Shown one piece after another: positions 14,800 to 24,626 of a stretch of DNA of 64,000 nucleotides; the stretch's first letter is position 1, and the number at the start of each line of letters is the position of its first letter. The notes under the pieces are model-generated. The model was not told where the DNA came from. It ran no database searches and worked only from the letters and a program-made list of their open reading frames with translations. The position numbers and the translations under genes were made by a program. The DNA is from Ferrovibrio xuzhouensis. Lineage in GTDB: Bacteria > Pseudomonadota > Alphaproteobacteria > Ferrovibrionales > Ferrovibrionaceae. The stretch lies in the NCBI RefSeq assembly GCF_042648965.1, contig NZ_JBHRYJ010000001.1, forward strand, positions 682,001 through 746,000, in the 5' to 3' direction.

Positions 14800-14873
14800 G
14801 CGTGGACCCTCGGGTCGAGCCCGAGGGTGACGATGGTATGTAAGGCTTACGCGCCGGCCGTCCGCTCTGGCGC

Positions 14874-16814
<1,941 letters not shown>

Positions 16815-17055
16815 CGCAGTACATTCCTCATGTCTGGCAGGCCGTTACGAGACCCGCGCGCCGCTGCCGGGATAAAGCTCCGGGCGGGCGGAAAAGTTTA
16901 GCCGATTTCCGCGGCTCAAGACCATAGATATGACCGGACGGGCCGGAAACAAGCGGCGGTCCAGGGGATTACCGTAAATCAGACGGCCGCCCGGCCGCAT
17001 GATCCTGATCAAGCGCCGCGTCGCAGCCCGGATTCATGCCCGCTTCACGCCGGCC

Positions 17056-18417
17056 TCACGCCAGCGGCGGCGGCGCGAATGTGACGGTCACCCCCTGCGG
17101 CAGATCGCCCCAGCCGAGGCCCGGCACCGCCAGCAGGCCGCCATCGCCGCCCAGAATCGCCGGCAGGCCGGCCCGCGTTGCAGCCGGGGCCGCCGCAGGC
17201 AGCGGGCGGACCGGCAGCCGGGCATTGCCGAGCGCCGCGACCTGCAGCCCGGCCGGCGCGCGGCGGGTCAGCACAATCCGGAAGCGGCCGTCCCACAGGA
17301 TCGTCGCGCCGGGCACCAGCGGCTGCGGCGCTGGCAGGTGGCGCGCCTCGCGGCAGACGACGAGCAGCAACGGCGGCGGTGCGGCAGTCGCCTCCCCTGT
17401 CCTGCGGTCGCGGGCGCGGCGTTCTTTCTGCGGCAGCAGGCGGCAGCGGTGCAGGGTCTGCGCGGTGAAAGCCTGCGGGCTGCGCAGCTGGCCAAGCAGG
17501 CGCTCCAGCCGGTCGAGCCGGGGCGGCAAAGGCTGGCCACCGATGGCGCCGAGCAGGCGGGCGAGCGCGCGTAAGCCCACTTCGTCGGGCGCGGCGGCGA
17601 TGGGCCGCGGATCGAGCCAGGCGATGCCGGCGGGGGTGACGGTGACGGCGGCGCGCAGCACGTCGTAAGCCGCCGCCGCCAGCGCGGCTTTCGCCCGGGC
17701 GAGGTTGCGGGCGGTCTGCGCCAGATGGGCGACGAGTTCACTGCGCGCCGCCGGATCGCCGCCGGCGAGATCGTCGAGCGCGCGGCGCACGCGGACCCGG
17801 GCATGGGCGGGGTCGGCGTTGCTCGGGTCCTCGATCCACGGCTGCCTGCGTTTCTGCAGGGTTGCCACCAGCCGCGCCTTCGGGATGTCGAGCAGCGGCC
17901 GCAGCAAGGCCAGGCCATCATCCATGACACGCGACGGCTGCATCGCCGCCAGGCCGTCGACGCCGGAGCCGCGCAAGCAACGCAGGAGCAGCGTCTCGGC
18001 CTGGTCATCGCGGTGATGGGCGAGCAGCAGATGCCCGATGCCGGCCCTGGCGCAGGCCTGTGCCAGCAGCGCATAGCGCGCCGCGCGGGCGGCGGCCTGC
18101 AGGCTGCCGGCAGGCTTGCCGTCATGCTGCCAGGCCAGCACGCGGGCGGCGATGCCGGCGGCTTTCAGCCAGCGGGCGACCTGTTTCGCCTCTTTGGTGG
18201 AGTCCGCGCGCAGGCGGTGGTCGACGATGAAGGCGGTGAGGCTGGCGCCGCGCTTCTGCGCCCAGTGCTGCGCCAGCAGCGCCAGCGCCAGGCTGTCGGC
18301 GCCGCCGGAGACCGCGACGGCCAGATGGTCGGGGCGTTCGCCGGCCAGCAGGGGGGTGAGCGCGGCCGCGAAATCCGCGGCCGTGACGCCGGCGGCGCCC
18401 TCCCCCCGGCGCGGCAT
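17056..18417 (-). CDS. tilS: tRNA(Ile)-lysidine synthase
   Basis: A 453-residue N-type ATP pyrophosphatase that adds lysine to C34 of the CAU-anticodon isoleucine tRNA so that it reads AUA. The PP-loop is AVSGGADSLAL with SGGADS at 37-42, followed by VDHRLR and the LLAHHRDDQAETLLLR segment, all typical of TilS. The C-terminal substrate-binding part is weakly conserved, as is usual. It starts four bases after the cpoB stop codon, so it belongs to the tol-pal-cpoB-tilS-ftsH leftward block. Confidence 0.92.
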   Translation of the reverse strand: MPRRGEGAAGVTAADFAAALTPLLAGERPDHLAVAVSGGADSLALALLAQHWAQKRGASLTAFIVDHRLRADSTKEAKQVARWLKAAGIAARVLAWQHDGKPAGSLQAAARAARYALLAQACARAGIGHLLLAHHRDDQAETLLLRCLRGSGVDGLAAMQPSRVMDDGLALLRPLLDIPKARLVATLQKRRQPWIEDPSNADPAHARVRVRRALDDLAGGDPAARSELVAHLAQTARNLARAKAALAAAAYDVLRAAVTVTPAGIAWLDPRPIAAAPDEVGLRALARLLGAIGGQPLPPRLDRLERLLGQLRSPQAFTAQTLHRCRLLPQKERRARDRRTGEATAAPPPLLLVVCREARHLPAPQPLVPGATILWDGRFRIVLTRRAPAGLQVAALGNARLPVRPLPAAAPAATRAGLPAILGGDGGLLAVPGLGWGDLPQGVTVTFAPPPLA

Positions 18418-18421
18418 GATG

Positions 18422-19486
18422 CTACTTGCAGCCGACCTTGGCGCGCTCGCGCTGGGCGGCGTCCTTCACATGGGGCGGCGCCTCGGGGAACTGCTTGGAC
18501 AGCTGGCCGAGCGCGGCGCAGGCTTCCGGGTTCTTTTTCAGCGCCGCCAGCGACATGCCGAGCTTGAGCAGGCTGTCGGAGGCCTTGGCCCCCTTCGGGT
18601 AATTCTGATAGCCGGTGAGGAAGGCGGCGGACGCCTGTTCGTACTGCTGGCGCACGTAGAAGGTCTCGCCGAGCCAGTATTGCGCATTGCCGGCCAGCGG
18701 GTCCTGCGGATGGGCGCCGAGGAATTCGCGGAAGGCGCCCTCGGCATCGGCATAGTCGCTCTGCACCAGCAGCTTGTAGGCGTAGTTATACTGCTCCTGG
18801 GGGCTGCCCGGCGGCAGCTTGGCGCGGGCCGACGGCGCCGCGGCCGCGGGCGGCGCGGCGCGCTGGGCGGTCTGGGTGCCAGCGGCGGCGGCGCCCGGCA
18901 GAGGCCTGCCGCTGGCATCGACCGGCAGGCTGCCGAGCACGCCCTCTTTGGTCGGCGCCGCGCCCGGCGTCGCCGAGGTCGAGCCGCGGGCGAGCGGCTG
19001 GCCGGCGGCATTGGCCGGCGCCGCGGCGGCAGGGCCTTCAGCGGCCGGCTGGACGCCGGGCTGCTGGCCGCGTTCGAGCTGGGTCAGGCGGAAATCGATG
19101 TCCTTGCTCAGCTTGTCGAGATTCTGCTGCACCTGGCTGGCCTTGAACTCGACCTCCTCGAAGCGGCCGGTGAGCGCACGGACCTGGCTTTCCAGGTCGT
19201 CGATGCGGCCAGCGAGCTGGTTGGCGACCGACTGGCCGCTGGCCCCGGTCTGGCCCAGGCTGCCGTCGCTGGGCAGCGCCGCCGGCGGCGTGCTGCCGCC
19301 GCGATAGACCTGGCGCTGCAGCGCCTGCAGGTCGGCCTGCAGACGATTGACGCGATCGATCAGGGCCTGGTTGTCCTGGGCCGCGGCCGGCGGCGGCAGC
19401 AGCACGGACCCCGCCAGCAGCAGGGCCAGCAGGGCCGCGAAAAGCGGCGGACGGACGATCACGTGATGGGTCAGCAGCACGGGCAT
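18422..19486 (-). CDS. cpoB: Cell division coordinator CpoB (YbgF), Tol-Pal associated TPR protein
   Basis: A 354-residue periplasmic protein that couples peptidoglycan synthesis to outer-membrane constriction with the Tol-Pal complex. The signal peptide (MPVLLTHHVIVRPPLFAALL... cut after PPPAAAQ, about 36 residues) leads into a coiled-coil trimerisation helix (ALIDRVNRLQADLQALQRQV). A long Ala/Pro/Gly linker follows, then about three TPR repeats from YNYAYKLLVQSDYADAEGAF to the end. The start at 19486 gives a normal-length signal peptide; an ATG at 19513 would put 23 residues before the hydrophobic core. It is downstream of pal and just before tilS. Confidence 0.9.
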   Translation of the reverse strand: MPVLLTHHVIVRPPLFAALLALLLAGSVLLPPPAAAQDNQALIDRVNRLQADLQALQRQVYRGGSTPPAALPSDGSLGQTGASGQSVANQLAGRIDDLESQVRALTGRFEEVEFKASQVQQNLDKLSKDIDFRLTQLERGQQPGVQPAAEGPAAAAPANAAGQPLARGSTSATPGAAPTKEGVLGSLPVDASGRPLPGAAAAGTQTAQRAAPPAAAAPSARAKLPPGSPQEQYNYAYKLLVQSDYADAEGAFREFLGAHPQDPLAGNAQYWLGETFYVRQQYEQASAAFLTGYQNYPKGAKASDSLLKLGMSLAALKKNPEACAALGQLSKQFPEAPPHVKDAAQRERAKVGCK

Positions 19487-19630
19487 GGCGATACCCCGGT
19501 TCCGGTCGAGCATATTGATCTTACAGGGATTTACGTCAAAAGCATGGCGCCCCGCAATGGCGCAGGGCGGCAAACCGCCGTTATTCGCGGCCGCGGACCA
19601 TGGCATGGGCAACAGGAGCCCGCAAACGGA

Positions 19631-19675
19631 AACACCCGCCCGCCGCCGGCCGGAGCCGGAAGCAGAGCGGGTGTT
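19631..19675 (-). terminator. Hairpin downstream of pal
   Basis: AACACCCGC (19631-19639) and GCGGGTGTT (19667-19675) form a 9-bp stem enclosing a smaller CCGGC/GCCGG hairpin. It sits between the pal stop and cpoB start. The T-tract is poor, so it may attenuate rather than end transcription. Confidence 0.45.
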
Positions 19676-19721
19676 CCACAAGCGGTATCCGGCAGGCGAC
19701 AAGGCGCCCGCCGGAAAAGCT

Positions 19722-20234
19722 TTAGTTCGACAGGACCGTCACGCCGCGACGGTTCTGGGCCCAGGCGGCCTCGTTCGAACCGAGAGCCACCGGACGCTCC
19801 TTACCATAGGAGATCGTGGTGACGCGGTTCGCCGGGATGCCCTGGTTGACCAGATAGGTCTTCACGGCATTGGCGCGACGCTCGCCGAGCGCCAGATTGT
19901 ACTCGCGGGTGCCGCGTTCGTCGGCATGACCCTCGATGACAACCTTCCAGTTCGGATACTTCTTGAGCCAGGCGGCCTGCTTGTCGAGGGTCGCCTTGCC
20001 GGCGGGCTTCACGTCATACTTGTCGAAATCGAAGAAGACGCGGTCGCCGACGTTGACCTGAAAGTCCTGAACCGAACCGGACGCAATGCCGGAGGTCGAC
20101 GGACCGGTCGACATCGTGGACGTACCCGAACCGCCGGTGTTGGCGGCATTCTCAGGGGCCTTTTCGCAAGCGGCAAGGAACAAGCCCACGGCAGCGACGG
20201 CCAGGAACTTGGAGCCGAAGGAGTTGAGGCGCAT
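19722..20234 (-). CDS. pal: Peptidoglycan-associated lipoprotein Pal
   Basis: A 170-residue outer-membrane lipoprotein that ties the outer membrane to peptidoglycan and cycles with TolB and TolA during division. The signal peptide ends in the lipobox LAAC (Cys23). A Gly/Ser/Thr linker follows, then an OmpA-like peptidoglycan-binding domain with VFFDFDKYDVKP, VVIEGHADERGTREYNLALG and RRANAVKTYL. The start at 20234 is set by GGAGG a few bases upstream. It is separated from tolB by 355 bases, long enough for its own promoter. Confidence 0.95.
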   Translation of the reverse strand: MRLNSFGSKFLAVAAVGLFLAACEKAPENAANTGGSGTSTMSTGPSTSGIASGSVQDFQVNVGDRVFFDFDKYDVKPAGKATLDKQAAWLKKYPNWKVVIEGHADERGTREYNLALGERRANAVKTYLVNQGIPANRVTTISYGKERPVALGSNEAAWAQNRRGVTVLSN

Positions 20235-20589
20235 TTTTTTTATCCCTCCAAGGGTTTCGAGTGAGTGCAGGAACCTGAACAACCTAAACAGGCGACCGTG
20301 TCCGGCGCTGAATTTTTTCGCATCCGGAACGATGCGCCGACACAAACCAGACCTTTCCAGACATGTCGGCCGTTCGGTCCATTCTGCTCGAAAATTGTGA
20401 CCCACAGCTGACGGTGCCGGAACCTTTGGTTCAAGCCATTGCGTCACAATCGACTATATCCATCGGTTTTTGGTGAATCAATAGGCCGCCAAGTAAACAT
20501 AAGGACTTACCGGCCGGCTGCGGCATTTCTGCAACAGCCGGCCCTGTGGATATCTGCCTGGGACAGCGGCCCGAATGACCGGCGCCGGG
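20235..20589. promoter_or_regulatory. tolB-pal intergenic region
   Basis: This 355-base gap has no supported gene. ATTGTGAC at 20394-20401 and GTCACAAT at 20443-20450 are exact inverted copies 41 bases apart, a spacing suited to a looping or paired regulator site upstream of pal. GGCCGGCTG (20512-20520) and CAGCCGGCC (20535-20543) form a hairpin just after tolB that may slow transcription. The region is more AT-rich than the genes, which fits an internal pal promoter, but no clear -35/-10 pair could be chosen. Confidence 0.35.
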
Positions 20590-21939
20590 TCAGCGGACCA
20601 GCGCCGACAGCGGCGACCAGGCCGGGTCGGACGCATCAATCGGAGTGGGAATTTCCCGTTCATTATACCCGGTTAGGTCGATCGAGAACAGCCGCACCCG
20701 CTGGCCCTTGCCCTGGGCGTTCCATGGCGATTCCCGATAGAACATCAGGACACGGCCGTTCGGCGCCCAGGTCGGCGCTTCCTGCACATTGTTCGAGGAC
20801 GACAGGATGCGCTCGCCCGAGCCATCGGGACGCATCACGCCGATCGAGAACTGGCCCTGGTGCTCCTTGGTAAACGCGATCAGGTCGCCGCGTGGCGACC
20901 ACACCGGCGTCGCATAGCGGCCCTGGTTGAAGCTGATGCGATGCTGGTTCGAGCCATCGGCATTCATCACATAGAGCTGCTTGGTGCCGCCGCGGTCGGA
21001 GTTGAAGGCGATCTGCTTGCCATCGGGCGAGAAGCTGGGCGAGGTATCGATCGCCGGATCGGAAGTCAGCTGCGTCTTCGCCCGCGTGCGCAGGTCCATC
21101 ATGTAGACGTCGGAATTGCCGTTCACCGCCATCGACATGATGACGCGGTTGCCGTCGGGCGAGAAGCGCGGCGCGAAGGTCATGCCGGGGAAATCGCCGA
21201 CCAGCTCCTGCTGTCCGGTGTCGATGTTGAACAGATAGACCCGCGGCTTGTTGTTGTAATAGCTGAGGTAGGTGATTTCCTGCTGGCTCGGGCTGAAGCG
21301 CGGCGTCAGCACGAGGAAGCGGCCATCGGTGAGGAAGCGATGGTTGGCGCCATCCTGGTCCATGATCGCCAGCCGCTTGATGCGGCGGTCGGGCGGACCG
21401 CTCTCGGCGACATAGACGATGCGGGTGTCGAAATAGCCGTCCTCGCCGGTGACGCGCTTGTAGATGGCATCGGCGATCAGATGCGCCAGCCGGCGCCAGT
21501 TGTCCGGCGTGGTGAACAGCGCCAGGCCGGTCATCTGCTGCTCGGCGGCAACATCCCACAGGCGGAACTCGCCGCGCAGGCGGCCATCGGACTGGATCTC
21601 GATGCGGCCGTTGACCAGCGCATCGACATTCAGCACGCGCCAGTCGGAAAAGCGCGGCTGCACGCGCATGGCCGCCGGCGTCTGGATATGCGCTTTCGGA
21701 TCGATCGGCGCGAACAGGCCGGACCGTTCGAGATCGGCGCGGATGACGCGGGCGACATCCTGGCCGACCTTGGTGGCCTGCGGATTGTCGGCATCGAAAT
21801 CCGAAATGGCAATCGGCACCGGCTTGAAGTTGCCGCGCGTGATGTCGATGACGACATCGGCGAAGGCGGAGGATGCGACCGCGACGACCGCAAGCATTGC
21901 CAGTGCCACCGTCACCGGCAGGTTCAACCGTCGCATCAT
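20590..21939 (-). CDS. tolB: Tol-Pal system beta-propeller protein TolB
   Basis: A 449-residue periplasmic protein. It has a cleavable signal peptide (MMRRLNLPVTVALAMLAVVA...SSAFA), an N-terminal alpha/beta domain (VDALVNGRIEI, TTPDNWRRLAHLIADAIYKR) and a six-bladed propeller of WD40-like repeats. Examples of the repeats are PRFSPDGNRVIMSM, PSFSPDGKQIAFNS and PVWSPRGDLIAF. It carries Pal to its site of action and is released through TolA. The start at 21939 follows GGAGG with correct spacing; an upstream ATG at 21951 lacks one. It begins 16 bases after the tolA stop. Confidence 0.95.
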   Translation of the reverse strand: MMRRLNLPVTVALAMLAVVAVASSAFADVVIDITRGNFKPVPIAISDFDADNPQATKVGQDVARVIRADLERSGLFAPIDPKAHIQTPAAMRVQPRFSDWRVLNVDALVNGRIEIQSDGRLRGEFRLWDVAAEQQMTGLALFTTPDNWRRLAHLIADAIYKRVTGEDGYFDTRIVYVAESGPPDRRIKRLAIMDQDGANHRFLTDGRFLVLTPRFSPSQQEITYLSYYNNKPRVYLFNIDTGQQELVGDFPGMTFAPRFSPDGNRVIMSMAVNGNSDVYMMDLRTRAKTQLTSDPAIDTSPSFSPDGKQIAFNSDRGGTKQLYVMNADGSNQHRISFNQGRYATPVWSPRGDLIAFTKEHQGQFSIGVMRPDGSGERILSSSNNVQEAPTWAPNGRVLMFYRESPWNAQGKGQRVRLFSIDLTGYNEREIPTPIDASDPAWSPLSALVR

Positions 21940-21955
21940 ACGTGCCTCCATTCTG

Positions 21956-22915
21956 TCAGCCTCCGAGCATCTGCCGCGGATCGAAATTCAGGATGATATC
22001 CTGGCCCCATTTTTCCTTGTCGCCCGGCGGCAGCTTGAACGGCACTGCCTTGAGGACGGCGCGCCGCGCCGATTCGGCGGCGGCGCGATAGCTTTCCTGG
22101 CCCGGCAGGTACATGCGGGCCTGGTCGACGATCTGCGGCTGCGTCCGCAGCGTGCCATCGGGATTGATGCTGAAGCGGATGCGCACGACCAGGTTCTCGG
22201 CATCCTTGGCGCCGAGATCGAACAGCCAGTTGTCCTCGACCTGCTTGCGGATAAAATCCTTCTCGCTCATCGAGATCGGCAGGTTCGGGTTCGACGGCCC
22301 CTCGGCGCGCGACGCGGACGCCGGCGGCGTGCGCGAGGCCACCTGCGGCGCCTGGTTGGGCTGAGTCGCCGGCGGCGTCTTCTGCATCTTGTTGACCAGC
22401 GCCGCGACGTCGGCGAAATCCGGCGTCTTGCTCTTCTGCGGCGGGGTCTGCGGCTTCGGCGGCGCCGGCTTCTCGACCGGCTTCGGCGCTTCGACCTTCT
22501 TCTTCGGCGGCTCCGGCGCGTCGGCAACCTTGTCGGGCTTGGGCACCGGCTTCGGCGTCGGCTCGGGTTCCGGCATCGGCGCGGGCTTCGGTGCCTCGAC
22601 CTGCTTTTTCGGTGGCTCCGGCGTCGGCGGGGGTGGCGGTGGCGGCGGAGTCACGGCGGCCGGCGGCGGCTTCGGCGGCTCGGGCTTGGCCTCCTTGACC
22701 TCGGGCTTCGGTTCCGGCTTCGGCTCGGCCTTGGTCTCGACCGTCTTGGGCTGCGGCTTCGGCACATTGGTCTGCTCGGCGATCGGCGCGAATTCGGCCA
22801 GGATCACCGTGGGCTCGGTCTGCACGTCCGGCTGGAAATACGGCAGCCCGAAGACTGCCAATGCCAGGATACCGGCATGCAGGCTGGCCGAGAATATGTA
22901 CGAAGTGCGCTGCAC
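21956..22915 (-). CDS. tolA: Cell envelope protein TolA
   Basis: A 319-residue inner-membrane protein that reaches across the periplasm to TolB/Pal, driven by TolQ-TolR. An N-terminal membrane helix (YIFSASLHAGILALAVFG) is followed by about 170 residues rich in Pro, Lys and Glu (repeated KPEPKPE and PPKPPP motifs) in place of the long Ala helix of E. coli. A C-terminal TonB/TolA domain ends VLKAVPFKLPPGDKEKWGQD. The start is taken as GTG at 22915, giving VQRTSYIFSASLHAG. It lies 19 bases after the tolR stop. Confidence 0.9.
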   Translation of the reverse strand: MQRTSYIFSASLHAGILALAVFGLPYFQPDVQTEPTVILAEFAPIAEQTNVPKPQPKTVETKAEPKPEPKPEVKEAKPEPPKPPPAAVTPPPPPPPPTPEPPKKQVEAPKPAPMPEPEPTPKPVPKPDKVADAPEPPKKKVEAPKPVEKPAPPKPQTPPQKSKTPDFADVAALVNKMQKTPPATQPNQAPQVASRTPPASASRAEGPSNPNLPISMSEKDFIRKQVEDNWLFDLGAKDAENLVVRIRFSINPDGTLRTQPQIVDQARMYLPGQESYRAAAESARRAVLKAVPFKLPPGDKEKWGQDIILNFDPRQMLGG

Positions 22916-22934
22916 GGTTCGTGCTGTCCTGCCG

Positions 22935-23381
22935 TTACTTCTTCCCGCCGGCCGCCGGCGGATTGCCGACCAGCGCCACCTTGGTGAAGCCGCCGGCATT
23001 GATCATGCCCATCACCTCGAGCACCTTGCCGTAGTTGATCGACTGGTCGCCGCGCACGAAGATGCGGCGGTCGGCGGCGCCCTGGGCGATCGCCTGCAGG
23101 CGCGGCACCAGCTGGTCGATTTCGACCGGCGTCTCCTGCAGGTAAATGGTGCCCTTGGCGTCGATGGTCACTGCCAGCGGCTCGTCCTGGCCCTGGATCG
23201 CGGCGGCCTGGGTCTTCGGCAGGTCAACCTGCACGCCGACCGTGAGCAAAGGCGCCGCCACCATGAAGACGATCAGCAGCACCAGCATCACGTCGACCAT
23301 CGGGGTGACGTTGATGTCGGCCATCGGCCGGCGCCGCATGCGGCCGCCGCTGGTCCTGCCGCCTCCGAGTTGCATTGCCAT
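22935..23381 (-). CDS. tolR: Tol-Pal system protein TolR (ExbD family)
   Basis: A 148-residue inner-membrane protein with one N-terminal transmembrane helix. The essential membrane aspartate is in INVTPMVDVMLVLLIVFMVA, the ExbD/TolR proton-path signature, followed by a periplasmic domain. With TolQ it forms the proton-driven stator that energises TolA. The gene follows tolQ by three bases and precedes tolA by 19, so tolQRA are one transcript. Confidence 0.95.
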   Translation of the reverse strand: MAMQLGGGRTSGGRMRRRPMADINVTPMVDVMLVLLIVFMVAAPLLTVGVQVDLPKTQAAAIQGQDEPLAVTIDAKGTIYLQETPVEIDQLVPRLQAIAQGAADRRIFVRGDQSINYGKVLEVMGMINAGGFTKVALVGNPPAAGGKK

Positions 23382-23384
23382 GGA

Positions 23385-24122
23385 TTACTCCGCCGCTTCT
23401 TCGTCGAGCTGGCGCGACATCAGCGCCTGGAACTCGCCGGCAAAGCCCTCGAGCCGGATATTGAGCCGGCCGAGATCGCTGGAAAACTTGTTGTAGGCCA
23501 TCACCGCCGGGATCGCGGCGAGCAGGCCGAGCGCGGTGGCGAACAGCGCCTCGGCGATGCCCGGCGCCACCACGGCCAGCGAGGTGTTCTTGCTGGATGC
23601 GATGGCATGAAAGCTGTTCATGATGCCCCAGACGGTGCCGAACAGGCCGACGAAGGGCGACACCGAACCGACGGACGCGAGGAAGCCGAGGTAGCGTTCG
23701 ATGCGGTCCATCTCGCGGTCGATCGAGACCCGCATGACCTGGCCGATGCGGATCTGCAGCGAGCCCAGTCCCTGCTTGCCGCGAACCAGACCGCGTTCGG
23801 TGGAGCGCCGCCATTCGCGCATCGCGGCGACGAACAGGACGGCCATCGGATGCTGCGGGCCGGAGACCGACAGGCGGTCATACAGCGCGTCCAGCGAGCC
23901 ACCCGACCAGAAGTCGCTTTCGAACTTGTCGGTATCGGCCACCACCTTCCGGATCTTCAGGATCTTGTCGAAGATGATCGCCCACGACCAGAAGGAGGCG
24001 AGGATCAGCATCAGCATGACGGCCTTGACGATCCAGTCGGCCTGTATGAAGAGCGCCCACAGGGACAGGTCGGATACGGCTGACGAGCCCCCGAGCTGCA
24101 TGGCGCTGACGGTCCTGTCCAT
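23385..24122 (-). CDS. tolQ: Tol-Pal system protein TolQ (ExbB family)
   Basis: A 245-residue inner-membrane protein with three transmembrane segments. The first is ADWIVKAVMLMLILASFWSW. The conserved MotA/ExbB region is YLGFLASVGSVSPFVGLFGT followed by VWGIMNSFHAIA and GIAEALFATALGLLAAIPAV. It forms the proton channel with TolR. The gene is 33 bases downstream of ybgC, the canonical ybgC-tolQRAB-pal-cpoB order. Confidence 0.96.
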   Translation of the reverse strand: MDRTVSAMQLGGSSAVSDLSLWALFIQADWIVKAVMLMLILASFWSWAIIFDKILKIRKVVADTDKFESDFWSGGSLDALYDRLSVSGPQHPMAVLFVAAMREWRRSTERGLVRGKQGLGSLQIRIGQVMRVSIDREMDRIERYLGFLASVGSVSPFVGLFGTVWGIMNSFHAIASSKNTSLAVVAPGIAEALFATALGLLAAIPAVMAYNKFSSDLGRLNIRLEGFAGEFQALMSRQLDEEAAE

Positions 24123-24155
24123 TAGATTTGAGTCCTTCCGTTAAGAACTAGCAGA

Positions 24156-24626
24156 TCAACGCGATAAATTTGGTGAAAGTGTGGCGAATACGGCCGCAAC
24201 CGCCGGCGGCACCCGCCGCGCCCGGCCCCGGCCGTCGATGCAGGCGAGCCGGACTTCGGCGGAAACCAGCAGTTCCTCGCCCCGCCAGACATCCTGGCGG
24301 GCCTCGACCGTGGCGCCGCGCAAAGCGGTGATTGCGGTGGTGACGACCAGATCCTCATGCAGGCGGGCCGGCTTCAGATACTCGACATTGCAGGCGCGGA
24401 CCGCGAAGGCGGCGCCGCCCCGGCCGTCCGATTCGCCGCCGTCCATCAGGCCGCGCTGGTCGATGCCATGGGCGAGCAGCAGGTCGGAACGGCCGCGCTC
24501 GATATAGCGCAGGTAATTGGCGTAATAGACGATGCCGGCGGCATCGGTATCCTCCCACTGCACCCGCAGCGGATAGCGATGCACGAAGCCCTGTCCTGTG
24601 CCCTGCCCTGCGGCCTGCTCAGGCAT
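24156..24626 (-). CDS. ybgC: Tol-Pal-associated acyl-CoA thioesterase YbgC
   Basis: A 156-residue single hotdog-fold thioesterase found at the head of tol-pal operons. The active-site signature is WEDTDAAGIVYYANYLRYIE, with the catalytic Asp in the DTDAAG stretch; the HSEL-type helix reads RYIERGRSDLL. YbgC enzymes hydrolyse short or long acyl-CoA or acyl-ACP near the inner membrane and have been linked to phospholipid synthesis. The start overlaps the end of ruvB by eight bases, which fuses the ruv and tol blocks into one transcription run. Confidence 0.92.
   Translation of the reverse strand: MPEQAAGQGTGQGFVHRYPLRVQWEDTDAAGIVYYANYLRYIERGRSDLLLAHGIDQRGLMDGGESDGRGGAAFAVRACNVEYLKPARLHEDLVVTTAITALRGATVEARQDVWRGEELLVSAEVRLACIDGRGRARRVPPAVAAVFATLSPNLSR

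Larger units (their letters stand above)
14383..14834. repeat. Mosaic palindromic repeat, imperfect tandem copies
   Basis: About 450 bases between the amidotransferase and ftsH contain no gene but a mosaic of palindromes. The hairpin ACCCTCGGG-TCGAG-CCCGAGGGT occurs at 14403-14425 and 14806-14828. The hairpin ACCCCGGC/GCCGGGGT occurs at 14501-14521 and 14700-14729. A conserved block CACGTCGGCCGCAACAAAAA precedes each terminator-like hairpin (from 14546 and 14754). GACGATCTGTG (14426) and CACAGATCGTC (14490) are arms of a larger inverted repeat. This looks like two copies of a roughly 210-bp REP/BIME-like element. Confidence 0.8.

Noticed and set aside
14383..14834. CRISPR array or attachment site
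   Set aside because: The repeats are palindromic mosaics of unequal spacing with terminators; there are no regular spacers, cas genes or integrase.
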